A stretch of 56,860 nt of DNA from an uncultured Candidatus Saccharibacteria bacterium (GTDB lineage Bacteria; Patescibacteriota; Saccharimonadia; Saccharimonadales; Saccharimonadaceae), in contig CAPFSK010000005.1 of NCBI GenBank assembly GCA_948614045.1, forward strand, positions 1 through 56,860, in the 5' to 3' direction. Below the pieces are notes generated by a model, which was not told the origin of the DNA, searched no databases, and was given only the letters and a program-made list of their open reading frames with translations. This document shows, one piece after another, positions 8,561-16,477 of the stretch. The first letter of the stretch is position 1. Each line of letters opens with the position of its first letter. The position numbers were made by a program, and so were the translations under genes.

Positions 8561-9721
8561 CTACTTCTCTTTATAATCAAGCAGCCAGCGGTAGTAAATA
8601 TAGATATAAGTCGTTGCGTAGATAAAGACGAAGCAAGTACAAGCGACCAGGAACGCCGAGACCACCGGCCAACCGACCAACCAACCCCAGATACTTTTCA
8701 ACCACATGTCAAGCAAGATAATCGGCAACATGACAATAATATAAATCAGCGCCACTACTAATATGAGGTACAAAATCCTGATAATAATCCTAATCCGCCG
8801 ACCAGCAGTCAAATCCGACGCGGCCAGCATGGCGCGAATCGGGTACATACCAGGAGCGGTCACAGCGACGAGCGCCATGAGCGAGCTCGACAAAAGATAA
8901 CCACTGAGCAACAGCATAAGTGCAACAAAGATAAAATACACCAACGCATAGAATGGCGTATTTAGAAAACCGGTCATCACGGCAGCGGAGTAGGTAATCG
9001 CAACCAACATCAGCGGCAAAGCCTGAACGAAAATAATAGCAAAAATCACCAGCGTCGCGAGTAGCGGTCCAAGTGAGTTGTACAACCCATCACGCAGCCG
9101 CGGCTGTTCGCCGGCGAAGAAATGACGCAAGAGAAAAATCGTCACGAGCCACATAATCAGGAATAGCACAATCATAAACATCATGCCGGATTCATCCATG
9201 CCAGTGTCGAGGCCACCGGTCGTAAAAGTCGAGAACAAGATCAGCCCAGCTTTCGCAAAATTGCCAATTTCCCCGGCAGCTAGCTCGGCACCAGACTCGT
9301 CAATCGCCGCACCGACTTCTTGATAAGTTTCCTCGCTCATCAATCCAACGATCACCGTATAGAGCAAAACCATGAGCAGCACGAACGGCAAAAAGGTCCG
9401 CCAATGCGAGAAAATCGTCTTGAAAGTCAACATCGCGTGACTAAGTAGACCCGGCGTCTCAGTCGCTCGGGTATAATCTTCGCGGTAGGAACGCTTAAAT
9501 GACTTATGCAGATGAATATGCTCGGCACGTTTTGCCTGAATTTTGGAAATTTGGGCGCCGATTTTTCGTCCAAATTTGGAGTTTTTTAGCTTCGATTTCG
9601 CTTTAGAGAGCATTTTTGGCGCTTTTCGCGGGGGTTTGGTCGTTTTTGGTAGTTTCGGCGCTTTAGTTTTTCCTCTACCGCTGATGCCTTCTCCGCGCTT
9701 CCTAGAAGGTGTTTTTGCCAT
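8561..9721 (-). CDS. Polytopic membrane protein, unknown
   Basis: 386 residues from MAKTPSRKRGEG. The first ~100 residues are strongly basic (runs of Lys/Arg/Pro such as KAPKLPKTTKPPRKAPK), followed by about six hydrophobic segments. The start was chosen because GAAAGG lies upstream of this ATG; an in-frame ATG at 9736 is the alternative. The start codon lies inside the 3' end of htpX (20-nt overlap), so the two are translationally coupled. Overall layout recalls Yip1-like integral membrane proteins but I cannot confirm that. Confidence 0.7.
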   Translation of the reverse strand: MAKTPSRKRGEGISGRGKTKAPKLPKTTKPPRKAPKMLSKAKSKLKNSKFGRKIGAQISKIQAKRAEHIHLHKSFKRSYREDYTRATETPGLLSHAMLTFKTIFSHWRTFLPFVLLMVLLYTVIVGLMSEETYQEVGAAIDESGAELAAGEIGNFAKAGLILFSTFTTGGLDTGMDESGMMFMIVLFLIMWLVTIFLLRHFFAGEQPRLRDGLYNSLGPLLATLVIFAIIFVQALPLMLVAITYSAAVMTGFLNTPFYALVYFIFVALMLLLSGYLLSSSLMALVAVTAPGMYPIRAMLAASDLTAGRRIRIIIRILYLILVVALIYIIVMLPIILLDMWLKSIWGWLVGWPVVSAFLVACTCFVFIYATTYIYIYYRWLLDYKEK

Positions 9722-10580
9722 GTTCAAGCCTTTCAATGCGTTTTTCGATCGGAGGATGGGTACTAAACAGGTTGCTTAGCATGCCTTTTTTCAGGGGATT
9801 ATTAATAAACAAGGCTTCGGTCGCGGGGTTCTGATGTTTCATCGGGCGAGCATGAGTATCGAGTTTCTTCAAAGCAGAAATCATGCCCTCGGGATAACGG
9901 GTGAGGTGAGCGGCGCTAGCGTCAGCTAAATACTCGCGCTCGCGAGAAACCGCCATTTGCGCCACAGAGGCAGCGACTGGCGCCAAAATCGACGTCAAAA
10001 CTAAAACGATCAGCGCAATCGGGCTACTGTCCTCGTCGTCGTGATTACTAGTCAGCCACATCATGCGAATCCCCATGTCAGCAATCAGACCGACGACACA
10101 GACGAGGCCAAAAGTAATCATCGAAACGCGAATATCATAATTCTTCACGTGCGACATTTCGTGCGCCATGACGGCGGTGAGTTCCTTATTATCCATAATG
10201 TCCAGTAGACCAGTAGTCGCAGCGACGACTGCATGTTCGGGATCGCGACCAGTTGCGAAAGCATTCGGCGCCGGGTCGTCGATAATGTAAACCTTAGGCA
10301 TCGGTAGCCCGGCGGTAATTGCTAGATTTTCGACGGTATTATAGAGGCGCGGGTTATCACGTTTCTTAATCTCCTTCGCTCCGGTCATTGCGGTCGCAAG
10401 ACTACTAGCAGCAAAATATTGAAAGACCGCATAAATCGCCGCAATGACGAGAACGTAGGCGACAATCCACCAATCATGCCAGACATAGGCAAAAATTGCC
10501 CCAATCGCAGCGATAAAGACTACGAATCCAAGCATAATAAAGACAGTGTTTCGTTTGTTGGCGGCAATTTGCTTGTACAT
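9702..10580 (-). CDS. htpX: Zinc metalloprotease HtpX
   Basis: 292 residues, the usual M48B length. Membrane-bound protease that degrades misfolded membrane proteins. Two N-terminal hydrophobic segments (residues 13-32 and 37-55), the HEXXH motif in VMAHEMSHVKNYD (near residue 138), two further membrane segments, and EREYLADASAAHLTRYP supplying the third zinc ligand. It follows lemA (29 nt plus a hairpin) in the common lemA-htpX pair and overlaps the next membrane protein gene. Confidence 0.95.
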   Translation of the reverse strand: MYKQIAANKRNTVFIMLGFVVFIAAIGAIFAYVWHDWWIVAYVLVIAAIYAVFQYFAASSLATAMTGAKEIKKRDNPRLYNTVENLAITAGLPMPKVYIIDDPAPNAFATGRDPEHAVVAATTGLLDIMDNKELTAVMAHEMSHVKNYDIRVSMITFGLVCVVGLIADMGIRMMWLTSNHDDEDSSPIALIVLVLTSILAPVAASVAQMAVSREREYLADASAAHLTRYPEGMISALKKLDTHARPMKHQNPATEALFINNPLKKGMLSNLFSTHPPIEKRIERLEHGKNTF

Positions 10581-10588
10581 AATTCCTG

Positions 10589-10618
10589 AAAGGCGCTACC
10601 GCGTCATGCGATAGCGCC
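10589..10618 (-). promoter_or_regulatory. Intercistronic hairpin between lemA and htpX
   Basis: GGCGCTATCGC/GCGGTAGCGCC inverted repeat with a short loop and no T-run. More likely an mRNA-stabilising or partial attenuation hairpin than a full terminator. Confidence 0.5.
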
Positions 10619-10628
10619 AACAACTCCG

Positions 10629-11198
10629 TTAATCGAATTTAACTTCGGGAGCTTGGTCAATTTTCTCCTTTTCACTTTCGGCAACTTCATAATAATCACG
10701 AGGTTTGAAATGACCGACGAGATTATTAATGATGTTTGACGGGAAGAGTTTAATTTTAGTATTCAATTCCTTCGCACCAGCGTTGTAAAAGCGGCGAGCG
10801 GCCTGAATCTTGTCCTCGGTGTCGGAAATTTCACTGGTGAGCTGCTGGAAGTTCGTGTTCGCCTTCAGCTCCGGATAAGCCTCAGTGACGGCCATAAGGC
10901 GCGACAGAGCGCCAGTCAAGGAATTGTCGGCAGCAGCCTTATCCGAGACGCTACGCGCACCCATCATCTTCGCACGAGCCTCAGAGACGTCCTTAATCGC
11001 ACTGCTCTCGTGCTTCGCGTAACCCTTGACGACCTCAACGAGGTTCGGGATTAAGTCGGCACGACGCTTGAGCTGCACCGTAATGTCAGACCAAGCTTCG
11101 TTCACGCGCTCGTCGAGCTTAACCAAGCTGTTGTAAGTCGCCCAAATCGCAGCGATTACGACCACGACGATAACAAGAATGATAATCAATGGAATCAT
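10629..11198 (-). CDS. lemA: LemA family protein
   Basis: 189 residues. One N-terminal membrane anchor (IPLIIILVIVVVVIAAIWA), then a helical domain with the family hallmarks NSLVKLDERVNEAWSDI, LKRRADLIPNLVEVVKGYA and FYNAGAKELNTKIKLFP. LemA proteins are envelope-anchored helical proteins commonly encoded next to htpX, as here; the biochemical role is not established. Preceded by TTAGGAGAAAAT. Confidence 0.95.
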   Translation of the reverse strand: MIPLIIILVIVVVVIAAIWATYNSLVKLDERVNEAWSDITVQLKRRADLIPNLVEVVKGYAKHESSAIKDVSEARAKMMGARSVSDKAAADNSLTGALSRLMAVTEAYPELKANTNFQQLTSEISDTEDKIQAARRFYNAGAKELNTKIKLFPSNIINNLVGHFKPRDYYEVAESEKEKIDQAPEVKFD

Positions 11199-11247
11199 AT
11201 TTTCTCCTAAGTTATAGGACCATTATATAGCAAAAACTGGGGTTTGG

Positions 11248-11505
11248 CTACATGAGATTTTGCATCATAGAGACAAAGAGGCCGCTAGTAGCCATAATAA
11301 CGGCTAAGAAGAGCCAAAGAATCATGACACAGAACTGAGAACGAGCGAAATTCTTGAGGTTTTGATTCGGCGCAGTGAGCGCGAAGACGATAATAAAGAT
11401 CCAGCCGATGACCGGAATCGAGAAGAGGATTTGATAACCAAAATAGCCCCACATCGAGATTGGAGTGTATTCGCTCGGGATTCTTGGAGTTTTGTTGTTT
11501 GGCAT
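11248..11505 (-). CDS. Small two-helix membrane protein
   Basis: 85 residues with two membrane segments (FGYQILFSIPVIGWIFIIVFAL and MILWLFLAVIMATSGLFVSM) joined by a loop containing NQNLKNFARSQF. The pattern is like many short DUF4870-type membrane proteins but the match is not firm. Upstream of lemA on the same strand. Confidence 0.65.
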   Translation of the reverse strand: MPNNKTPRIPSEYTPISMWGYFGYQILFSIPVIGWIFIIVFALTAPNQNLKNFARSQFCVMILWLFLAVIMATSGLFVSMMQNLM

Positions 11506-11577
11506 TTGTATTTTCCTTGTTTAGTTAATCTTGTTGTAAATTATACATAAGCGTAATCAAAAAATCAAGCCCTTCTA

Positions 11578-11606
11578 TTGACTTTTTTGATAATGTGTGA
11601 TATAAT
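11578..11606 (+). promoter_or_regulatory. Promoter of the 148-residue gene
   Basis: TTGACT (11578-11583), 17-nt spacer and TATAAT (11601-11606). The spacer is almost identical to those at 14898-14926 and 24890-24918 (GATAATGTGTG next to the -10), so three unrelated genes share a whole promoter. Confidence 0.85.
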
Positions 11607-11652
11607 GGTGGTATGGGGTGTGGAACATTACGATCTTAGGAGGTGGTAATTC

Positions 11653-12099
11653 ATGAAGAAGCAGATTTGGTTGCCGGGGGTGCAAATGGAGAAAACTCAA
11701 TCCTTAGCAAAAGTACGGTTAGCTCCACGCCAGGGGTTGGGAGCAGTGGCGCAGATTTTGAGTTTGACAACTTTAATGCATGACCATGGCATGTCAGCGC
11801 CAGTACGGCTAAAAGATTATCTCGTCGATATTCGAACGCTGACGGTCGTATTGGCAAGTGAGGCTATAACAGATACGAAACGGGCGACTCTAGATAGAGT
11901 GAGCCATCAGGAACAGTTAATGCAAATTGCAGTGGAAGGATTGCGATTGATTCGCAATCCAAGGCTACTCGGGCCCGAGTACGAAATCACTGGGCCAGAG
12001 GAGATGGCGTCATTAGAATTTTTGGTAATGATGCGTCAGGGGATCTTTCCAGAGGCAAAAGTGGCTTATGAGCGTGCAGTTGAAATTATTGGTCTGTAG
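11653..12099 (+). CDS. Hypothetical protein, 148 residues
   Basis: A soluble, mainly helical protein starting MKKQIWLPGVQMEKTQS, with no signal peptide, membrane segment or recognised motif. AGGAGGTGG precedes the ATG and a strong promoter (11578-11606) precedes that, so expression is well supported. It shares the promoter sequence with the surface protein at 14949 and the unknown protein at 24971. Followed by a terminator at 12168-12193. Confidence 0.75.
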   Translation: MKKQIWLPGVQMEKTQSLAKVRLAPRQGLGAVAQILSLTTLMHDHGMSAPVRLKDYLVDIRTLTVVLASEAITDTKRATLDRVSHQEQLMQIAVEGLRLIRNPRLLGPEYEITGPEEMASLEFLVMMRQGIFPEAKVAYERAVEIIGL

Positions 12100-12167
12100 G
12101 TTCTATAGACTTCTGCGACCCTTGTAATTTCTGTGGCTCCCATAGCCACCCTCCCCAGGAAAATTTT

Positions 12168-12193
12168 GGACGTTTGAAATGGCGTCCTTTTTT
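12168..12193 (+). terminator. Terminator after the 148-residue gene
   Basis: Stem GGACG/CGTCC followed by TTTTTT, about 70 nt past the stop codon and just before the -10 box of RNA element A. Confidence 0.65.
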
Positions 12194-12211
12194 CTTGATG
12201 GGAATTTTTGG

Positions 12212-12667
12212 TAGAATAGAAAAGTGGATCGCGTCGTCCATGGAAACTACTGCCAGTTATTGAGGTCAAGCTCCAGCCGTCAGGTGTTTTCGTTTTCAAA
12301 GATCGTGAAGCTTCCCTCTTTAGGCAAGGTGAGCAAAAAAAGAGGATAGTGGGTTGACCTAAGCTAAGGCTGAGGTCAGGTAGAGGAGCTTCTTATTTTA
12401 ATTTTGCGACTGTTTTTGGCTTTTGTCCGTAGCGGGGTGTTGCTATATGTAGATGGTCTGTATGGTGGAGGTAATGAGGGTAATATCTGGTCGCGTACAG
12501 CGTACTCGACCACCAACGCCTACCGCTTGTTATTCAATACTAGCAATGTCAACCCGTCAAACAACAACAATCGCTACAACGGTCTCCCCCTCCGCTGGAG
12601 GCGTGGCCGGTTGCGGTGCCGATCTTTAATCTACGACACAAGAACACTCCTATTTCTAGGAGTGTTC
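12212..12667 (+). ncRNA. Structured RNA element A carrying a variable repeat
   Basis: An independent transcription unit: extended -10 TGGTAGAAT (ends 12217), then hairpin P1 (TGGA 12225-12228 / TCCA 12237-12240), P2 (GGAAAC 12242-12247 with GTTTTC near 12286-12297) with the conserved loop TTGAGGTCAAGCTCC, P3 5' strand AAAGATCG (12298-12305), P4 GAAGCT/AGCTTC (12307-12312 / 12387-12392) enclosing P5 CCTCTTT/AAAGAGG (12315-12321 / 12339-12345) and P6 GACCT/AGGTC, then P7 GCGACTG/CGGTTGC (12406-12412 / 12608-12614) whose loop is the VR (12419-12597), and P3 3' strand CGATCTTT (12620-12627). A hairpin with an 11-bp stem (12642-12667) ends it. It faces tRNA-Gly. The VR encodes AFVRSGV ... NNNNRYNGLPLRW. 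The same helices recur in B, C, D and partly E with compensating changes. Function unknown. Confidence 0.72.
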
Positions 12668-12681
12668 GGATAAAACTAATC

Positions 12682-12758
12682 TGGTGCGAATGAAGAGACT
12701 CTAACTCTCGACCTCTTCCTTGGCAAGGAAGCGCTCTAAACAACTGAGCTACATTCGC
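12682..12758 (-). tRNA. tRNA-Gly (GCC)
   Basis: Complete cloverleaf on the minus strand: acceptor GCGAATG/CATTCGC, D-loop AGCTCAGTTGTTTAGAGC, anticodon stem CTTCC/GGAAG with loop TTGCCAA (anticodon GCC), and an encoded CCA end. Lies 54 nt from and convergent with RNA element A. Confidence 0.95.
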
Positions 12759-12875
12759 GTATAGTTTACAGTATAACAAAGACTATTGCGGAAGTCAAGA
12801 TTTTATTCCACTGGACAAATGAAAACATTATATTGTTGTATTTTTTACAAAAATGCTTGAACTTTGTTTTTCCTC

Positions 12876-12892
12876 GATATATGTGCTATAAT
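12876..12892 (+). promoter_or_regulatory. Extended -10 promoter of the 142-residue gene
   Basis: TATGTGCTATAAT (TATAAT at 12887-12892) preceded by a weak TTTGTT. It places the transcript start near 12899, which rules out the longer upstream reading frame of the following gene. Confidence 0.65.
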
Positions 12893-12931
12893 GAGTATAG
12901 CTCCAGGTGGGATGGAGGGTTGATAAGTGTC

Positions 12932-13360
12932 GTGACGGCATGTCGGCTAACACAGCTTAAAAAGTTATTAATCCCGTTCCAAGATGTGGCGCAGGTAAAA
13001 TATCATTTAGATTTAACTACAGGAACTATGCACCTGAGTCGTGTCCTGGCACAGGATATTTTTGTTGAAGGTGGGATCAATCGTACTTTTGAGATACTTC
13101 GAAAATGCGGGTGGGCTACTAAAATAAAAATTGAAATGCCAGCTTCCTGTTGTCGTAATAGACATGGTCGATGCGGGATGTATTTTAAAATTAAGGAGAA
13201 CGGCTTTATGTTGATTCTCAAAAAGCCTCACCTCGGATCTGACGGCAAGCTTCATGACCCGCCGAGCTGGAATTTATGGGATTGCCTTACTATCGTAGAC
13301 GAGGCGGCAAAAGAGAGCCAAGACTGTATCGTCAAGGCTCTTAACCAATTCTTAGATTAG
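12932..13360 (+). CDS. Hypothetical protein, 142 residues
   Basis: Read from a GTG at 12932 because the promoter -10 box (12887-12892) lies inside the longer open frame and GGAGGG (12914-12919) precedes this GTG. The product is soluble, starts VTACRLTQLKKLL and contains KIEMPASCCRNRHGRCGMYFKIKENG, a Cys/His cluster (CC, H, C) that might bind metal but follows no pattern I recognise. A strong terminator follows at 13398. Start confidence is moderate; function unknown. Confidence 0.6.
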   Translation: MTACRLTQLKKLLIPFQDVAQVKYHLDLTTGTMHLSRVLAQDIFVEGGINRTFEILRKCGWATKIKIEMPASCCRNRHGRCGMYFKIKENGFMLILKKPHLGSDGKLHDPPSWNLWDCLTIVDEAAKESQDCIVKALNQFLD

Positions 13361-13397
13361 CCAAGGAATAAGAATAAGCTAATCTAGAATTTTTGCA

Positions 13398-13426
13398 CCG
13401 TGTAGTTAATCGCTACACGGTTTTTT
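13398..13426 (+). terminator. Intrinsic terminator
   Basis: CCGTGTAG-TTAATCG-CTACACGG followed by TTTTTT, 38 nt after the stop at 13360. Confidence 0.92.
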
Positions 13427-13429
13427 GGT

Positions 13430-13755
13430 CTACAGAGTAAACAAAAAAGCCCCACAGCGAACGTTCGTGAATATACATATGCATTATATCACATATAGCC
13501 TATTTTGTAAAGATGCTTTATGTCTGCCTAGATATGGCTTCATTTGTTTAATACTTTCATCTTAGCATAAGGCTTATGAATATTGCAAGCAGTTTTTTCA
13601 ACTATCAATTCCCATTTTTGCCTCTATATCTCTGTTATTTTTGTGGAAAAACATACTTAAAATATACAAAAAATACATTCCTCATAAAATGGTGAGAACA
13701 AACGGCAACGAACTCAGAAAAATAACCAAGTTAGATTAGCGTTTTTAGCAGAATC
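13430..13755. other. Non-coding AT-rich spacer
   Basis: About 325 nt without a supported gene between the terminator at 13398-13426 and the tRNA-Cys promoter (extended -10 ATGCTAAAAT, 13756-13765). I see no convincing repeat or open frame in it. Confidence 0.5.
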
Positions 13756-13773
13756 ATGCTAAAATGAATTCAT

Positions 13774-13847
13774 GGCACTGTGGCGGAGTGGTGACGCAGC
13801 GGTCTGCAAAACCGCGTACACCGGTTCAATTCCGGTCGGTGCCTCCA
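13774..13847 (+). tRNA. tRNA-Cys (GCA)
   Basis: Acceptor GGCACTG/CGGTGCC, anticodon stem GCGGT/ACCGC with loop CTGCAAA (anticodon GCA), T-arm CCGGTTCAATTCCGG and encoded CCA. The ATGCTAAAAT box 8 nt upstream is its -10. A 17-nt near-copy of its anticodon arm occurs downstream at 13868-13884. Convergent with RNA element B. Confidence 0.95.
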
Positions 13848-13935
13848 TGGATTTTGAATAGTATAATGGTCTGCGAAACCGCGTTTGATATAAGGACAGT
13901 CGCTTTATAAGAGAGGATGTCCGTTTTTTATTACT

Positions 13936-14366
13936 AAAAGATCGGCACCGAACCGGGTAGCCTAGAGGCAGCGGAGGGAGAAACCATGGTAGCGGTTGTT
14001 ATTATTTGACTCCGAGTTGACATTTGAGGGATTCATACCCAAATCATAAGCGTTGGTAGAAGATTTAGCGGTACGCGCCCACCAGTTGCCGTTGTTGCCG
14101 ACGTTGCCAGCCGTACCATTGTTGGGATAGATGACCCCGCTACGGACAAAAGCCAAGACTTCTACACGCGCAAGCTCGGACAAAAGAAGTTAACTTTACC
14201 AGCAGTGAGCCGTAGCTCACTGAACTTTTATTCTCTTATCTTCCCTATTAGAAGCGTGCGAGAGTAACTTCACGATCTTTTGAGAATGAGGGCCACTGGA
14301 GATTGGAGCTTGACCTCAATAATCGCCACTGGACCCCATGGACACTGAGTCCACTATTTTATCTTA
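13936..14366 (-). ncRNA. Structured RNA element B carrying a variable repeat
   Basis: Minus-strand copy of the A element. The -10 box ATGCTAAGAT (14369-14360) lies in the last codons of gtrA. P1 is TGGAC/GTCCA (14353-14349 / 14343-14339, loop TCAGT); P3 is AAAAGATCG (14281-14273) with CGATCTTTT (13944-13936), nine pairs; P4 is GAAGTTA/TAACTTC (14271-14265 / 14192-14186); P6 is a perfect 8-bp hairpin CAGTGAGC-TACG-GCTCACTG; P7 is CCGAGCT/GGTTCGG (14179-14173 / 13954-13948), different bases from A but still paired. The VR (about 14153-13969) encodes AFVRSGV ... NNNNRYHGFSLRCL and a stop. The closest start is a TTG without a Shine-Dalgarno, so I treat it as RNA. It faces tRNA-Cys. Confidence 0.72.
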
Positions 14367-14845
14367 GCATTCTTACGCGACTTTGGATGGTCTTCAAGGA
14401 ACATTTTGCGGGTGACGAAATTAAAGACCATGCCGCAGGCGGTCGTGATGACCTTAGCGATCATATAGTTCCAGCCGAGCTGATAAATCAAGAACCAGAG
14501 TAAACCTTCGTCGAACGCAAGGAAGGCAAAGCCATTAAACACCGTGAACTCGACGAAAAGTCGACGGCGAGTTTTGTTGCTGGTCGTATCGAAAACCCAG
14601 GTCGTACTCGCCCAATAATTAAACACGGTCGAAATCGCAAAAGCAATTGCGCTCGCGACCAATGGCGTGACCTCGGCAAATTGCACCAACGAGAAATAAA
14701 TTGCCCAGTTAATTGCGGTATTAGTGACTCCAACAATGACAAATTTAGCGAGTTGCTGAAAAACTTTGACGTATTTATCAAGATGAAGGAGATGACAACC
14801 CCACTCCACAATACGATCAACAAAATCCGGTTTTTTCTTAATCAT
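14354..14845 (-). CDS. GtrA family membrane protein
   Basis: 163 residues with four hydrophobic segments. The start of the domain, FQQLAKFVIVGVTNTAINWAIY, and the central NYWASTTWVFD match GtrA proteins, small membrane proteins linked to movement of lipid-linked sugars across the membrane in cell-surface glycan synthesis. A TACAAT box lies 7 nt before the ATG, so the mRNA is likely leaderless. RNA element B starts inside its 3' end on the same strand. Confidence 0.88.
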   Translation of the reverse strand: MIKKKPDFVDRIVEWGCHLLHLDKYVKVFQQLAKFVIVGVTNTAINWAIYFSLVQFAEVTPLVASAIAFAISTVFNYWASTTWVFDTTSNKTRRRLFVEFTVFNGFAFLAFDEGLLWFLIYQLGWNYMIAKVITTACGMVFNFVTRKMFLEDHPKSRKNAKIK

Positions 14846-14897
14846 AATTATTATTGTAGCATATTTTGTTCCATGAAGGCCAGAATAGCGACGATAA

Positions 14898-14926
14898 TTG
14901 ACATTTTTGATAATGTGTGCTATAAT
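14898..14926 (+). promoter_or_regulatory. Promoter of the surface-protein gene
   Basis: TTGACA (14898-14903), 17 nt, TATAAT (14921-14926). Nearly the same sequence across the whole box as at 11578 and 24890. Confidence 0.85.
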
Positions 14927-14948
14927 GGTAGGGAGGAGACGGTGAGTT

Positions 14949-16430
14949 GTGAAGTTACTGCAAATCTGGGATTATTTAATGCGACGTAAGCCACTTTTAG
15001 TGGCGCTTTTTGTCGTAATTATGAGCGGATTCTGCGGCTATCGCTTCGCGGCACAGCGTCACTCTGTAAGTTCTGAAGCTCTGGCGCCGATTCCAGTTGT
15101 AAAAACGATAGATAATGGCCTAGAATTACATGTTTTAGACGATAAGCAATCTCCAGTTTATCAGTTAACGTTCAGCGATAACTTTCAACAAGCGACGATT
15201 GAAGTGAACGCCAATTCCCTAGCGAGCGAAACTTATGTGCGGATACTTGATGCTACGGGAAATTTGGTCGCGGGTGAATATACTGTGATTTATGACCAAG
15301 CGAAAGATGCGACCGAGGAGTCGGGAACGGGAGTGAAGTATTACTTTCCGGAAACACCAAAAAGTTATCAAGTAGCACTAGCTCCTGGGATGCAGATTGA
15401 GCTGCAGGCACAAAATGTGCGATTCTACAGTACGCTGGACGGCGCGGAAGTGACGGAATATACTCCTCGCGCCCAGAGTGAAACCTATATCGTAACGGCT
15501 GGCGGACTACGGCGAGCAGATTGGAGCGAAATACAGGCACAAGAGATTATCTATCGACAGCTAAGGCGCTATGCGAGCCAAGAAATTAGTGCATATCAGG
15601 CGAGTATTCCAGAACATGTATTATATAATAAGACGCTAGATGCAGCAAAGAAGTCGGAGATTGCGCGGCTCTATGCGCAGCTTCTACCACAAGACAAAGA
15701 AAGTTATAGCGAATTCGTCGAGCAGTTGCAAAAAGGCGGGGCGCCCGTGATTACTTATCGCGGAGCATCGGAGTATAAGCTAGGTGAGATAGTTGACTTA
15801 TTGGAATTGTTGGATATACATGACAATGAAGATGGGGAGATTGCAAAGGAGAATCTAAGCGTCGAGGGGGGCGTAGATTTTACACAGCCGGGGAGCTATG
15901 ATGTAATCTATGCTGCAACCGATAGCGACGGTAATACGACGCAATTTACTTTGACGATTATAGTTTCAGAAACAAAAGTAGATGTACCAGACCAGACACC
16001 GAGTGAGGATCGACCAGTGAATAAACCGAGCGACAGCAACGCTGGCGACGGGAGTGTTAACGAAGATACAGACGGCGCAGTAGTGGAACAGCCAGCAGGA
16101 ATCGGGGCGGGCGTAGGAGTCGGGGAAACAGTAATGGATGAGGCGGGGACGGTATGGGGCGCGCTAGAAGCGAAGGTGGATTACGCGCCGGCGGCAACGG
16201 AGATAGAGGCGTCGGAAGGAGTAGGTGACGTAGTAGAAGATAAAACTAAAACGATTACGAGCGATAATTCGTCGCAAAAAGTTAGTCAAAGGACCGAGCA
16301 GACCAATGAGACCTCGAGTGAGGAGACGACTAGGAGTAAAAAGTCCAGTAGTAATGTTTTTCTGATTATCTTAGGAATCCTGGCGTTTTGCGGGCTGACA
16401 AAGTTTATTTTTGACCATTATATCCGCTAG
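14949..16430 (+). CDS. Cell-surface protein with bacterial Ig-like domain
   Basis: 493 residues from a GTG start (MKLLQIWDYLMRRKPLL) after GGGAGGAG. An N-terminal membrane anchor (residues 14-30) leads to a long extracytoplasmic part. Residues ~265-345 (YRGASEYKLGEIVDLLELLD ... ENLSVEGGVDFTQPGSYDVIYAATDSDGN) form a DUF5011-type Ig-like fold, a common adhesion or stalk module. A Thr/Ser/Glu/Gly-rich low-complexity stalk follows and the protein ends in a second membrane segment (NVFLIILGILAFCGLTKFIF) and a short HYIR tail. No LPXTG motif is seen. Probably displayed on the envelope, plausibly in contact with the host bacterium; that last point is inference. Confidence 0.82.
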   Translation: MKLLQIWDYLMRRKPLLVALFVVIMSGFCGYRFAAQRHSVSSEALAPIPVVKTIDNGLELHVLDDKQSPVYQLTFSDNFQQATIEVNANSLASETYVRILDATGNLVAGEYTVIYDQAKDATEESGTGVKYYFPETPKSYQVALAPGMQIELQAQNVRFYSTLDGAEVTEYTPRAQSETYIVTAGGLRRADWSEIQAQEIIYRQLRRYASQEISAYQASIPEHVLYNKTLDAAKKSEIARLYAQLLPQDKESYSEFVEQLQKGGAPVITYRGASEYKLGEIVDLLELLDIHDNEDGEIAKENLSVEGGVDFTQPGSYDVIYAATDSDGNTTQFTLTIIVSETKVDVPDQTPSEDRPVNKPSDSNAGDGSVNEDTDGAVVEQPAGIGAGVGVGETVMDEAGTVWGALEAKVDYAPAATEIEASEGVGDVVEDKTKTITSDNSSQKVSQRTEQTNETSSEETTRSKKSSSNVFLIILGILAFCGLTKFIFDHYIR

Positions 16431-16477
16431 TTTCCCTTGGGTTAGACTCGCGGCGCGAAATATAGTATAATTAAGCT

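Noticed and set aside
12404..12673. VR reading frames as short stand-alone genes (also at 36-230, 13962-14183, 19600-19974, 20840-21160, 51703-52011, 55944-56150)
   Set aside because: Starts are TTG or distant ATG without a ribosome site, N-terminal residues are not shared, and the flanks are conserved as RNA helices rather than as protein.
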